Shown: piece after piece, positions 8,746 to 16,860 of the stretch
Layout of the letters: each line of letters begins with the position of its first letter
Position numbering within the stretch: the first letter of the stretch is position 1
Source of the DNA: Paraburkholderia phenazinium
GTDB taxonomy: Bacteria; Pseudomonadota; Gammaproteobacteria; Burkholderiales; Burkholderiaceae
Length of the DNA stretch: 64,000 bases
Direction of reading: 5' to 3'
Assembly (NCBI RefSeq): GCF_900141745.1
Contig: NZ_FSRM01000002.1
Coordinates: forward strand, 620,001-684,000
Position numbers and translations under genes: made by a program
The notes under the pieces: model-generated
What the model saw: the letters and a program-made list of their open reading frames with translations, nothing else
Told to the model about the DNA's origin: nothing
Database searches by the model: none

Positions 8746-9966
8746 TCAAGCCGCGGCTTTCAGACCAGCCCGTTGTGCCTCAGCGGTCAACCATTCCATC
8801 GCCGCCGGCAACCCGCTCGCCGCAAGCGGCACACCCGCCAGTTTCAGGCCCATCTCGCAACCGGCCAGCGTTGCCAGCAACGTGAGGTCGTTGCAGTCGC
8901 CCAGATGGCCGATGCGGAACATACGGCCCTTCATTTTGCCAAGGCCCGTGCCGAGCGACATGTCGAAGCGTTCGTAGATAGTCTTGCGCACCGCGTCGGC
9001 GTCAATACCTTCCGGCATCATCACACCCGTCAGCACCGGGCTATACACGGCGGGGTCAGCACACTGGATCTCGAGACCCCACGCCCGCACGGCGCGACGA
9101 CAGGCTTCGGCGAGACGCTCATGGCGCGCGAAGACGTTGTCGAGCCCTTCGTCGAGGATCATCTCGAGCGCTTCCGACAAACCATAAAGCAGGTTCGTGT
9201 TCGGCGTGTACGGCCAGTAGCCGGACTTGTTCATCTCGATGATCTCAGTCCAGTCCCAGAAGCTGCGCGGCAGCTTCGCCTGCTTGCCGGCGGCGACGGC
9301 CTTCGGCGACACCGCGTTGAAGCTGATGCCCGGCGGCAGCATCAAACCCTTTTGCGAGCCCGACACCGTGACGTCGACGCCCCATTCGTCATGGCGATAG
9401 TCAGCGCAGGCCAGACCCGAGATGGTGTCGACCAGCAGCAGGGCCGGGTGACCGGCCGCGTCGATCGCACGGCGCACGGCGGCGATATCGGAAGTGACGC
9501 CCGTCGAGGTCTCGTTGTGCACCACGCAGACCGCCTTAATCGCATGCTGCGTGTCTTCGCGCAGACGCGCTTCGATCATTTGCGGCTGCACGCCACGGCG
9601 CCAGCCCTCTATACCTGGCAAGCCGAGAAACTCCGGCTTCAGACCGAGGTTTTCCGCCATTTTCTTCCACAGCGTCGCAAAGTGGCCCGTTTCGAACATC
9701 AGCACGTGGTCACCGGGGCTCAGCGTATTCGACAGCGCCGCTTCCCATGCACCCGTACCCGAAGCCGGGTAGATCACCACCGGCTGCTGGGTCTTGAAGA
9801 TCTTCTTGATGCCTTCGAGCACCTTCAACCCGAGCGCGGCGAATTCCGGACCACGGTGATCGATGGTGGGATAGCTCATCGCCCGCAAGATGCGGTCCGG
9901 CACGGGGCTCGGCCCCGGAATCTGCAGGAAGTGACGGCCCGCAGGATGAAAGTCGAGCTTCAGCAT
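8746..9966 (-). CDS. class V aminotransferase, serine/alanine-glyoxylate type
   Basis: A 406-residue PLP enzyme. The start is placed at MLKLDFHPAGRHFLQIPGPSPVP, which has GGAGAAG 5 bases upstream; a longer form would begin inside the operator. FLQIPGPSPVPDRILRAM, the substrate loop YPASGTGAWEAAL and the lysine segment SGSQKGLMLPPG mark the serine-glyoxylate/alanine-glyoxylate aminotransferase family. It is the first gene of the minus-strand operon and follows a perfect 14-bp palindrome at 9985-9998, so it is probably repressed by the divergent GntR protein. The amino donor is not certain. Confidence 0.88.
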   Translation of the reverse strand: MLKLDFHPAGRHFLQIPGPSPVPDRILRAMSYPTIDHRGPEFAALGLKVLEGIKKIFKTQQPVVIYPASGTGAWEAALSNTLSPGDHVLMFETGHFATLWKKMAENLGLKPEFLGLPGIEGWRRGVQPQMIEARLREDTQHAIKAVCVVHNETSTGVTSDIAAVRRAIDAAGHPALLLVDTISGLACADYRHDEWGVDVTVSGSQKGLMLPPGISFNAVSPKAVAAGKQAKLPRSFWDWTEIIEMNKSGYWPYTPNTNLLYGLSEALEMILDEGLDNVFARHERLAEACRRAVRAWGLEIQCADPAVYSPVLTGVMMPEGIDADAVRKTIYERFDMSLGTGLGKMKGRMFRIGHLGDCNDLTLLATLAGCEMGLKLAGVPLAASGLPAAMEWLTAEAQRAGLKAAA

Positions 9967-9984
9967 GGGTCTTCTCCGATTGAA

Positions 9985-9998
9985 TTTTGCATGCAAAA
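9985..9998. promoter_or_regulatory. GntR operator 1: perfect palindrome
   Basis: TTTTGCATGCAAAA is a perfect 14-bp palindrome located 19 bases upstream of the aminotransferase start codon. A near-identical site lies at the start of the divergent GntR gene, 136 bp away centre to centre. The pair suggests co-repression of the operon and autoregulation, possibly by looping. Confidence 0.65.
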
Positions 9999-10090
9999 AA
10001 CTATATCAGACGATCGATGACTAACCCAAGGCAAACGTGGGTTGCTGACACCAGTGTTTACCCGCTATCTTACCTAAAGGGCCGGCTTCC

Positions 10091-10098
10091 TATAAAAT
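10091..10098 (+). promoter_or_regulatory. candidate -10 box of the GntR gene
   Basis: TATAAAAT lies 28 bases before the GntR start codon and upstream of operator 2, so a repressor bound at 10121-10134 would block the transcript just after initiation. No clear -35 element is visible. Confidence 0.4.
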
Positions 10099-10120
10099 CG
10101 CCTCCAATGATAGTGAGGGT

Positions 10121-10134
10121 TTTTGTATGCAAAA
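10121..10134. promoter_or_regulatory. GntR operator 2 overlapping the start codon
   Basis: TTTTGTATGCAAAA matches operator 1 at 13 of 14 positions; its central bases break the palindrome. It overlaps the ATG of the regulator gene at 10127, which places it well for autorepression. Confidence 0.6.
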
Positions 10135-10852
10135 TTCGGAATTTGACGCGGATACCGCCAGCAGCCCGCTGATGCCGAAGGTTGAGCGGCAACGGTTGCA
10201 TGACACCGTAGTTGAGCACATTCGGCGCTTTATCGTCGAAGGCGTACTGGAGCCGGGCAAGAAGCTTAATGAGCGCGAGCTGTGCGAGACGCTTGGCATT
10301 TCGCGCACGCCGTTGCGCGAAGCGCTGAAGGTGCTCGCGGCAGAAGGGCTGATCGAGATCTGGCCGAACCGCGGCGCGTCGGTGTCGAAGATGTCGGAGG
10401 CGGAGTTGCGCGAGACCTTTGAGCTGATGAGCGGGCTCGAAGCGTTCTCGGGCGAGCTGGCGGCCGAACGTATCACCGCGGCAGAGCTGGCTGAGATCAA
10501 GGCGTTGCATTACGCGATGCTGGCGTGTCGCGCGCAGAACGATCTGGCGGGGTACTACAGCCGCAATCAGGCGATTCACGACAAGATCAACGAAGCGGCG
10601 CGCAATGGGGCGTTGCGGCAGACTTATATTTCGGTGAACCGACGGTTGCAGGCGCTGCGGTTTCGGTCGAACTTTCAGATTCCGAAGTGGGATCGCGCGG
10701 TTCACGATCACGGCGAGATGCTCGAGGCACTCGAAGCGCGCGACGGTAAAAGGCTGAGCGCGATCTTGCGGCAGCACTTGCTGGACAAGCGCGATGCGGT
10801 ACTGCAGGTGCAGTCGCAGGAGGATGTGGCGGCTTCGCCGCTGAAGGCTTGA
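10127..10852 (+). CDS. GntR-family repressor with FCD domain
   Basis: A 241-residue regulator. Residues 20-90 form the winged helix (RLHDTVVEHIRRFIVEGVLEPGKKLNERELCETLGISRTPLREALKVLAAEGLIEIWPNRGASVSKM), and the rest is an all-helical FCD ligand domain. FCD ligands are usually organic or amino acids, in keeping with the divergent operon. Two copies of TTTTGYATGCAAAA flank the shared intergenic region. The start codon lies inside the second copy. It converges with the HigA-like gene at 10873. Confidence 0.9.
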   Translation: MQNSEFDADTASSPLMPKVERQRLHDTVVEHIRRFIVEGVLEPGKKLNERELCETLGISRTPLREALKVLAAEGLIEIWPNRGASVSKMSEAELRETFELMSGLEAFSGELAAERITAAELAEIKALHYAMLACRAQNDLAGYYSRNQAIHDKINEAARNGALRQTYISVNRRLQALRFRSNFQIPKWDRAVHDHGEMLEALEARDGKRLSAILRQHLLDKRDAVLQVQSQEDVAASPLKA

Positions 10853-10872
10853 GGCAAATCTGGGGCGACGGC

Positions 10873-11193
10873 CTAGGCTGCTGCTACCGCTGGCGCACGT
10901 TTGATCTTCTTGGGGGCATGCTTGCGCGCGTGCCAAAGATCGTAATCTAGCTGCATGCCGAGCCACAAATCGGCGCGACCTCCACGCTCGACGCCGAGCC
11001 ATTGTTCTATGCGCAGAGCCATCTCCGGCGTGATCCCGCCGCGCTCATTGAGAAGACGGGACAGGGTCACCCGGGAGACTCCGAGTTGCTCCGCTGCCTC
11101 GGTCACCGTCAGGTTCAGGGCGGGCAGAATGTCTTCGCGAAGGATGGCCGCGGGATGCGGCGGATTGAACATTTTGGACATAGCTTTAGTCAC
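10873..11193 (-). CDS. HigA-family antitoxin-like XRE protein, no HigB partner
   Basis: A 106-residue protein with MFNPPHPAAILREDILPALNLTVTEAAEQLGVSRVTLSRLLNERGGITPEMALRIEQWLG, the HigA-type helix-turn-helix, and a conserved C-terminal WLGMQLDYDLWHARK. In a higBA module a toxin gene of about 90 codons precedes higA, but upstream here (11194-11264 and beyond) there is only the remnant of an antiporter gene. The first codon is GTG at 11193; ATGs 4 and 7 codons later are alternatives. The basic tail KHAPKKIKRAPAVAAA is unusual. It may be a stand-alone regulator. Confidence 0.75.
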   Translation of the reverse strand: MTKAMSKMFNPPHPAAILREDILPALNLTVTEAAEQLGVSRVTLSRLLNERGGITPEMALRIEQWLGVERGGRADLWLGMQLDYDLWHARKHAPKKIKRAPAVAAA

Positions 11194-11264
11194 TAGTGAA
11201 ATCTGATGTGCCGGACGACTCTCGCACCAATTCGTAGTAGCCGACCCGGCGAACTGATGCGCTA

Positions 11265-11648
11265 ATGATAGTCCCTATAGTCGACCAAGATCGCATCCTC
11301 GCGCTGGGCGGTATCGCCGTCGGCGGAGCGATCTGCTTCCTCATCGTAAAGCCGCTTGCCTATCTCGACGACGACTATCTGATGATCACCGCTCCGGTAC
11401 TCGCCGGCTAGATCACTTATATCGCCGGTGAAATGCTCGATGTCTCCGGTGTCATCGCTACGGTCAGTTGCGGCATGACGCTCGGTTGGTATCGGCTCGA
11501 GATTTTCTCCGGCGCGGTACACACGCGCGGCAATGCATTCCGGCGGGTCGTTATCTACTTGACGGAAGCGTTGGCGTTCATTCTGATCGGACTATCACTG
11601 CGCGATTTTGAGGTTCCGAATCGAGGTCCCGAAAAACCTCACCTTTGA
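11265..11648 (+). pseudogene. internal fragment of a CPA1-type Na+/H+ antiporter
   Basis: In one frame the DNA encodes DQDRILALGGIAVGGAICFL, then YLDDDYLMITAPVLAG, a TAG stop at 11409-11411, then ITYIAGEMLDVSGVIATVSC and AFILIGLSLRDF. This matches the central membrane part of CPA1 sodium/proton antiporters (the VSGVIATV...LGW and LIGLSL regions), which are normally about 500 residues long. Both ends are missing and the internal stop is in frame, so this is a decayed remnant. Resemblance ends near 11620; a dispersed motif copy occupies the last bases. Confidence 0.75.
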
Positions 11649-11725
11649 CGTGACACGTGCGATATACACACTACGCAACGCGCAAAGTCCTGGGTGTGAA
11701 ATACTTCAAGGTGAGACTTTTCGGG
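11628..11725. repeat. inverted pair of the dispersed motif
   Basis: A plus-strand copy (11628-11643, CCCGAAAAACCTCACC) and a minus-strand copy (11710-11725, read as CCCGAAAAGTCTCACC on that strand) face each other across 66 bases. Together they can pair as a stem with only a short mismatch. They follow the antiporter remnant. Confidence 0.7.
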
Positions 11726-11783
11726 ACCACTGCAAGTGTGCGTGAAGACATCGGGGTCATCACACGAGCGTGAAGATCAAGTC

Positions 11784-11799
11784 CCTGGAAATCCTCACC
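11784..11799 (+). repeat. dispersed motif copy
   Basis: CCTGGAAATCCTCACC, a CCTGG-type member of the motif family, lies 40 bases before the GlxA-type gene. Apart from motif copies the gap 11649-11838 holds nothing I recognise. Confidence 0.7.
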
Positions 11800-11838
11800 T
11801 TTTCGACGTAGTCACAACACCATTCGAGGTCACATTCA

Positions 11839-12798
11839 ATGCCAACCGTCGCCGTCGCGATCTTCCCCGGTGTGCAAGCGCTCGACGTCGCGGGACCCGT
11901 GGATGTCTTTTCGGAAGCCAACCTGTTTCTTCCCCCCGAAGCGCATTACCACGTGACCTTGGTCAGCGCCGAGCCAGGTACGTTGCGCGCCTCCAATGGT
12001 ATGACGCTGGTCGCAGATCGGACCTTCGAGCAGGCCGAGCAAGGCTTCGACCTGGCACTGGTGGCCGGCGGCCCCGCGCTGCCCGAGCACGAGCCCGAGC
12101 CGCGCCTGACCGCCTGGATTACCACCGTCGCCGCGCGCTGCAAGCGCTACGGGTCGATCTGCACGGGTGCCTTCGCGCTCGGCCACGCAGGCTTGCTGGA
12201 CGAACGCAGCGTGACCACCCACTGGCAACACGCCGCGCAACTGGCCGCGCAATTTCCTCACGCACGCGTCGACTTCGACCGCATCTATCTGCGTGACGAA
12301 CAGCTCGTCACGTCCGCGGGCGTGACGGCCGGCATCGATCTCTCGCTTGCGCTCGTCGCCGAGGATCACGGGCCACGCACCGCTCTCGCAGTCGCCAAGC
12401 GCCTCGTCGTATTTGCCCAGCGCCAAGGGGGTCAATCGCAGTTCAGTCCGTATCTGACCGCGCCTGCGGATGAAACATCGGCGGTTGCCAAAGTGCAGGC
12501 GCACGTTATGGACCATATCGGCGAAAACTTCACGGTGAAACGACTCGCGGACGTCGCGGGTATGAGCGCGCGCAATTTCGCCCGCGTCTTCGTGCAGGAG
12601 ACCGGCGTGACGCCACATGAATTTGTCGAGCGCGCACGGGTGGACGCGGCGCGCAAACTGCTCGAGAGCAGCCCGGCGGCGCTTAAGGCGATTGCCTACG
12701 ACTGCGGCTTCGGCACCGCCGACCGCATGCGCATCGTGTTCATGCGGCGCATCGGCGCTACGCCCATGCAGTATCGGGAGCGCTTCCGCTCGGCGTGA
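11839..12798 (+). CDS. GlxA-family regulator (DJ-1/PfpI plus AraC domains)
   Basis: A 319-residue regulator. Residues 1-190 form a DJ-1/PfpI-like domain (VAVAIFPGVQALDVAGPVDVFSEAN; nucleophile-elbow region YGSICTGAFALGHAGLLD). Residues 215-319 are an AraC helix-turn-helix domain (VMDHIGENFTVKRLADVAGMSARNFARVFVQETGVTPHEFVERARVDAARKLL). GAGGT lies 10 bases ahead of the ATG. Proteins of this type often control amine or amino acid catabolism. The only gene downstream on the same strand is an SDR, 84 bases away, and it may be a target. Confidence 0.9.
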   Translation: MPTVAVAIFPGVQALDVAGPVDVFSEANLFLPPEAHYHVTLVSAEPGTLRASNGMTLVADRTFEQAEQGFDLALVAGGPALPEHEPEPRLTAWITTVAARCKRYGSICTGAFALGHAGLLDERSVTTHWQHAAQLAAQFPHARVDFDRIYLRDEQLVTSAGVTAGIDLSLALVAEDHGPRTALAVAKRLVVFAQRQGGQSQFSPYLTAPADETSAVAKVQAHVMDHIGENFTVKRLADVAGMSARNFARVFVQETGVTPHEFVERARVDAARKLLESSPAALKAIAYDCGFGTADRMRIVFMRRIGATPMQYRERFRSA

Positions 12799-12882
12799 AC
12801 GGCGCGACGCTGCAGACTCACGGTGCATCGTGAGAAAATGCTCAGCCTCACCTCTTGCCTCAGGCGCTCGCCGCCAATCATC

Positions 12883-13638
12883 ATGACCACATCCATTACT
12901 CGCGCCATCGTTACTGGCCATACACGTGGCGTCGGAGCTGCGCTTGCCGAACAGCTGTTGTCGCGCGACATAGCCGTGCTGGGACTTTCGCGTTCGCGCA
13001 ACATAGCACTCGCGCAACGTTTCCCGCAGACACTCGAAGAAATCGAAGTCGATCTGGCCGATCCTTCGCGAGTCGCGCAATGGCTCGCTGGCGACGCGCT
13101 GAGCCGCTTCGTCGACGGTGCGCACAGCGTGCTGCTCTTCAACAATGCCGGTACGGTGCAGCCGGTGGGTCCCATCGACACGCAGGACGCCGGCGCAATC
13201 GCCAGCGCGGTAGGCCTGAACGTGGCGACACCATTGATGCTCGCGAGCGCTGTCGCCAAAGTAAGCGTGGCAGCAAGCGACCGGCGGATCGCGCATATCT
13301 CGAGCGGTGCGGCGCGCAACGCCTATCCGGGCTGGAGCATCTACTGCGCGACCAAAGCCGCGCTGGATCACCACGCACGCGCAGTCGTTCTCGACACCAA
13401 TCGCGCACTACGTATCTGCAGCGTCGCGCCGGGCGTGATCGATACCGACATGCAAGCGGAAATTCGCGGCAGCGGCAAAGAGCAATTCCCGTTGCGCGAA
13501 CGATTCGAAGAACTTAAACGCAACGGCCAGCTGTCTACACCTGCGGCGTGCGCTACCCAGTTGATCGACTTCGTCTTGAGCGATGCGTTTGGAGAAACGC
13601 CCGTCGCGGATATCCGCGACTTGACCCAGCGCAGTTGA
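12883..13638 (+). CDS. short-chain dehydrogenase/reductase, benzil-reductase-like
   Basis: A 251-residue Rossmann-fold NAD(P)-dependent oxidoreductase. It has the N-terminal AIVTGHTRGVGAALAEQLL cofactor loop (TGxxxGxG), LLFNNAGTVQPVG (NNAG), the catalytic Ser in HISSGAARNAYPG and YCATKAAL (YxxxK). The start at MTTSITRAIVTG fits the fold; an upstream ATG at 12823 would add an atypical Arg-rich leader. The closest family I recognise is (S)-benzoin-forming benzil reductase. The natural substrate is unknown. Confidence 0.85.
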   Translation: MTTSITRAIVTGHTRGVGAALAEQLLSRDIAVLGLSRSRNIALAQRFPQTLEEIEVDLADPSRVAQWLAGDALSRFVDGAHSVLLFNNAGTVQPVGPIDTQDAGAIASAVGLNVATPLMLASAVAKVSVAASDRRIAHISSGAARNAYPGWSIYCATKAALDHHARAVVLDTNRALRICSVAPGVIDTDMQAEIRGSGKEQFPLRERFEELKRNGQLSTPAACATQLIDFVLSDAFGETPVADIRDLTQRS

Positions 13639-13665
13639 CACTTGCACCGCCTGCGGCGTCCGGCT

Positions 13666-13796
13666 CCCGAATATCCTCACCATTTCGGCTGCCGGTCCGC
13701 GGGCTCGCATCTCAAGCAGTGCGTCTCCGTCAGGCGATTTCTTCACCTTAAGTCACGACATCTCGCGACGCCGTCGCGCTCCCGAAAGTACTCACC
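13666..13796 (+). repeat. two copies of the dispersed motif
   Basis: Copies at 13666-13681 (CCCGAATATCCTCACC) and 13781-13796 (CCCGAAAGTACTCACC) lie in the 356-base gap between the SDR and the IlvD/Edd gene. A weaker relative (TTCTTCACCTTAAG) lies near 13737-13750. I see no gene in the gap. Confidence 0.75.
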
Positions 13797-13994
13797 TTTG
13801 ACCTGGCGTCGTCGTTTCGCACCGGGCGTTCTCGCGTGACACGACGTGTCAAGGTCGAGCGAGGCAGCTTCAGATATGGGGACACCCGCACTTTGATTGA
13901 CGAACCTCCGGGCCGCTCCTAAAGTTCATTGCAAACAGCGCAGCAAGCGTCGCGTTGCAAAGAGCTTGATTGAAGCGCATCAAAGGAGACACCT

Positions 13995-15722
13995 GTGAAC
14001 AGTCCCACCAGAAAACCTCTGCGCAGCCAGGCCTGGTTTGGCAAAGCCGATAAGGATGGCTTCATTCACCGCTCGTGGATGAAAAACCAGGGACTGCCAC
14101 ACCATCTGTTCGACGGCCGGCCGGTAATCGGCATCTGCAATACGTGGTCGGAACTCACACCCTGCAATGCCCACTTTCGGGAACTGGCCGAGTACGTCAA
14201 GAAGGGCGTCTACGAGGCGGGGGGATTTCCGGTGGAGTTTCCGGTCATGTCGCTGGGCGAGTCGAACCTGCGGCCCACGGCGATGCTGTTTCGCAATCTG
14301 GCTTCGATGGATGTCGAAGAGTCGATTCGCGGCAATCCGATCGACGGCGTGATTCTGCTATGCGGCTGCGACAAGACCACGCCTGCGCTGCTGATGGGCG
14401 CAGCGTCGTGCAATCTGCCGACCCTTGCCGTCTCGGGCGGTCCGATGCTAAACGGCCGCTATCGCGGCCAGACAATCGGCTCGGGCACCGGCGTGTGGCA
14501 AATGTCCGAGCAGGTTCGCGCCGGTACGATGAACATGGAGCAGTTCATTGAGGCAGAAAGCTGCATGAACCGTTCGCGCGGCCACTGCATGACCATGGGC
14601 ACAGCCTCGACCATGGCCAGCATGGTCGAGGCGCTCGGCATGGGATTGCCGCACAACGCCGCCATTCCCGCCGTCGATGCGCGCCGCCAGGTCCTGGCTC
14701 ACATGGCGGGGCGCCGCATCGTAGAGATGGTCAACGAAGACCTCACGATGGACAAAATCCTGACGCGTGCGGCCTTTGAAAACGCGATTCGCGCCAACGC
14801 CGCGATCGGCGGTTCGACCAATGCCGTGGTTCACCTGCTGGCGATTGCCGGACGCATCGGCGTCGACCTGACGCTGGAAGACTGGGAATACGGCTCCGAT
14901 GTGCCCTGCCTCGTGAACCTGCAGCCGTCGGGCGAGTTCCTGATGGAAGATTTTTATTACGCTGGCGGTTTGCCTGCGGTGCTGCGCGAACTGGGCCAAG
15001 CGGAGTTGCTTCATCGCGATGCCTTGACCGTGAACGGCCGCACGATCTGGGACAACGTGAGCCAGGCTGAATGCTTCGACCGCAAGGTCATTTTCCCGAT
15101 TGAGGAACCGTTCAAAGCGAAGGCGGGGATCGCGGTGCTAAAGGGAAACCTGGCGCCCGACGGCGCTGTGATCAAACCGTCGGCGGCAACGGCGGCGCTG
15201 CTGCAGCACCGAGGCCGCGCGGTGGTATTCGAAAGCGTTGAAGATCTGCACGCACGGATCAACGACGACAACCTCGATATCGACGCCAGTTGCGTCATGG
15301 TGCTCAAAGGCGCAGGACCGAAGGGCTACCCGGGCTTTGCCGAAGTCGGCAACATGCCGCTGCCGCCCAAGGTGTTGAAGCAGGGCATTACGGACATGGT
15401 GCGCATCTCGGATGGCCGCATGAGCGGCACGGCCTACGGCGCGGTAGTCTTGCACGTCGCCCCGGAGGCGGCCGCGGGCGGTACGCTGGCACTCGTGCAG
15501 GACGGCGACATGATCGAACTCGACGTAACGGGACGCCGACTCCATCTCGATGTGGACGACGCCGAGCTGGCGCGTCGCAAGGCGGCCTGGCAAGCGCCGC
15601 CGTCACCTGAGCGCGGCTGGTACAAGCTGTACGTGAATAGCGTCCAGCAGGCCAACCTCGGTGCCGATCTGGAATTTCTCGTCGGCTCGAGCGGCGCAGC
15701 CGTGCCGCGCGATTCTCATTGA
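13995..15722 (+). CDS. IlvD/Edd-family sugar-acid dehydratase
   Basis: A 575-residue enzyme of the dihydroxy-acid/6-phosphogluconate dehydratase family, starting with GTG eight bases after AGGAG. The Fe-S ligands are in CNTWSELTPCN, CGCDKTTPALLMGAASCNLP and NRSRGHCMTMGTAST. Length and motifs fit the pentonate dehydratases (L-arabonate/D-xylonate type) better than IlvD proper. The next gene encodes a DapA-family protein that could act on the resulting 2-keto-3-deoxy acid, so the pair looks like part of a sugar-acid pathway. No sugar dehydrogenase or transporter lies next to them, so the substrate remains open. Confidence 0.87.
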   Translation: MNSPTRKPLRSQAWFGKADKDGFIHRSWMKNQGLPHHLFDGRPVIGICNTWSELTPCNAHFRELAEYVKKGVYEAGGFPVEFPVMSLGESNLRPTAMLFRNLASMDVEESIRGNPIDGVILLCGCDKTTPALLMGAASCNLPTLAVSGGPMLNGRYRGQTIGSGTGVWQMSEQVRAGTMNMEQFIEAESCMNRSRGHCMTMGTASTMASMVEALGMGLPHNAAIPAVDARRQVLAHMAGRRIVEMVNEDLTMDKILTRAAFENAIRANAAIGGSTNAVVHLLAIAGRIGVDLTLEDWEYGSDVPCLVNLQPSGEFLMEDFYYAGGLPAVLRELGQAELLHRDALTVNGRTIWDNVSQAECFDRKVIFPIEEPFKAKAGIAVLKGNLAPDGAVIKPSAATAALLQHRGRAVVFESVEDLHARINDDNLDIDASCVMVLKGAGPKGYPGFAEVGNMPLPPKVLKQGITDMVRISDGRMSGTAYGAVVLHVAPEAAAGGTLALVQDGDMIELDVTGRRLHLDVDDAELARRKAAWQAPPSPERGWYKLYVNSVQQANLGADLEFLVGSSGAAVPRDSH

Positions 15723-15739
15723 ACAGGTGGCTCGACGCC

Positions 15740-16663
15740 ATGGACTCGTCCCGCACCAGCGAACCTCGAATCGCAGGCATCTATCCGATTCTCTACGCGT
15801 ATTTCGATCGTCACAACCAGCTCGATCGGGAAGCCATGCGCAGACAGATGCAAGCTGTCGTCGGGGCCCGTGCGCCCGGCGTCGCCGTGTTGGGACTGGC
15901 GACCGAGGTCAACAAGCTCTCGCGCGTCGAACGCGAGCAGGTCATCCAGTGGGCGATTGAAGATAGCGGCGGCGCGTTGCCGCTCGCGGTGACTGTCAGC
16001 GGCACCTCGGTCGAGGCTCAACGCGAACTGGCCCGCTTCGCTGCCGCGCAAGGCGCAAGCTGGCTTATCCTGCAGCCGCCCTCGTTGCCGCCGGGCACCG
16101 CGCCTCAACCTGAGACTTTCTATTTCGATTTTTTCGCTACCGTGATGGACGGCTTCGACGTACCCATGGGCATCCAGAACGCTCCCGAATATCTCGGCGT
16201 GGGACTCTCGCCCGATAGTCTCGAACGACTCGCCGTGCGATGTCCGAACTTCCAGCTGCTCAAAGGCGAAGGGCCGTCGATCGTGCTCGCGGAGACCATT
16301 GCACGCGTCGGCCATCTGATGCCGGTACTGAACGGGCGCGGCGGCCTGGAGTTGCTCGACAATCTGCGCGCCGGCTGCGCCGGCATGATCGTGGCGCCGG
16401 ACTGCTTCGACTGGCAACAACGTGTCTACGAAGCATTTGCGAACGGCGATGTGGCTCGCGCTGAGACGCTGTATCGCGAGGTGCTGCCCGGCATCGTATT
16501 CGTGATGCAGTCGCTCGATACACTGATCTGCTACGGCAAACGGATTGCCGCGTGGCGCATGGATTTCGAGGTACAGCACGATCGCGACACGAAGTTGCTG
16601 CCGAGCCGCTTCGGTCTCGAAACAGCTCGGCGCTTTGCGCATACGCTCGGGCCGTTGCCGTGA
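15740..16663 (+). CDS. DapA-family aldolase/dehydratase
   Basis: A 307-residue TIM-barrel protein of the dihydrodipicolinate synthase/N-acetylneuraminate lyase family, 17 bases after the dehydratase stop. IYPILYAYFDRHNQLDREAMRRQ is the family N-terminus, and Lys175 in NFQLLKGEG is at the Schiff-base position. The usual YNVP segment is replaced by QNAPEYLGVGL, so it is not a true DapA. With the upstream IlvD/Edd enzyme it probably processes a 2-keto-3-deoxy sugar acid, either by dehydration or by retro-aldol cleavage. The ATG at 15740, with AGGTGG upstream, is preferred to the TTG at 15719. Confidence 0.82.
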   Translation: MDSSRTSEPRIAGIYPILYAYFDRHNQLDREAMRRQMQAVVGARAPGVAVLGLATEVNKLSRVEREQVIQWAIEDSGGALPLAVTVSGTSVEAQRELARFAAAQGASWLILQPPSLPPGTAPQPETFYFDFFATVMDGFDVPMGIQNAPEYLGVGLSPDSLERLAVRCPNFQLLKGEGPSIVLAETIARVGHLMPVLNGRGGLELLDNLRAGCAGMIVAPDCFDWQQRVYEAFANGDVARAETLYREVLPGIVFVMQSLDTLICYGKRIAAWRMDFEVQHDRDTKLLPSRFGLETARRFAHTLGPLP

Positions 16664-16776
16664 GTGACGGTTGGCCGGGCCGGTTCATGGCGCGCGGCGT
16701 GCAGCGTGCGGTGATCCATGAAAACCAACTGCGTCGCACAGCGCTCGAGCGTTGGCGGCATCGCTCAAACCACGCT

Positions 16777-16792
16777 CCCGAAAAGACTCACC
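16777..16792 (+). repeat. dispersed motif copy
   Basis: CCCGAAAAGACTCACC lies between the DapA-family gene and the convergent RHH-type gene. Confidence 0.75.
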
Positions 16793-16825
16793 TTTCGCCA
16801 GCAGCGCATTGCGACGGAGACTAAA

Positions 16826-16850
16826 AAGGCTGCTTTGCTGGCACCCAGCA
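16826..16850 (-). terminator. rho-independent terminator of the RHH-type gene
   Basis: On the minus strand TGCTGG-GTG-CCAGCA forms a short GC-rich hairpin at 16836-16850, and a TTTTT run follows a few bases later (16823-16827). It sits 11 bases after the stop of the gene ending at 16861. The stem is short and the U-run is separated from it, so strength is uncertain. Confidence 0.5.
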
Positions 16851-16860
16851 GTCTCGCCGC

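Noticed and set aside
11836..13374. 512-codon minus-strand open frame
   Set aside because: It spans two clear plus-strand genes (GlxA-type regulator and SDR) in antisense and has shadow composition.
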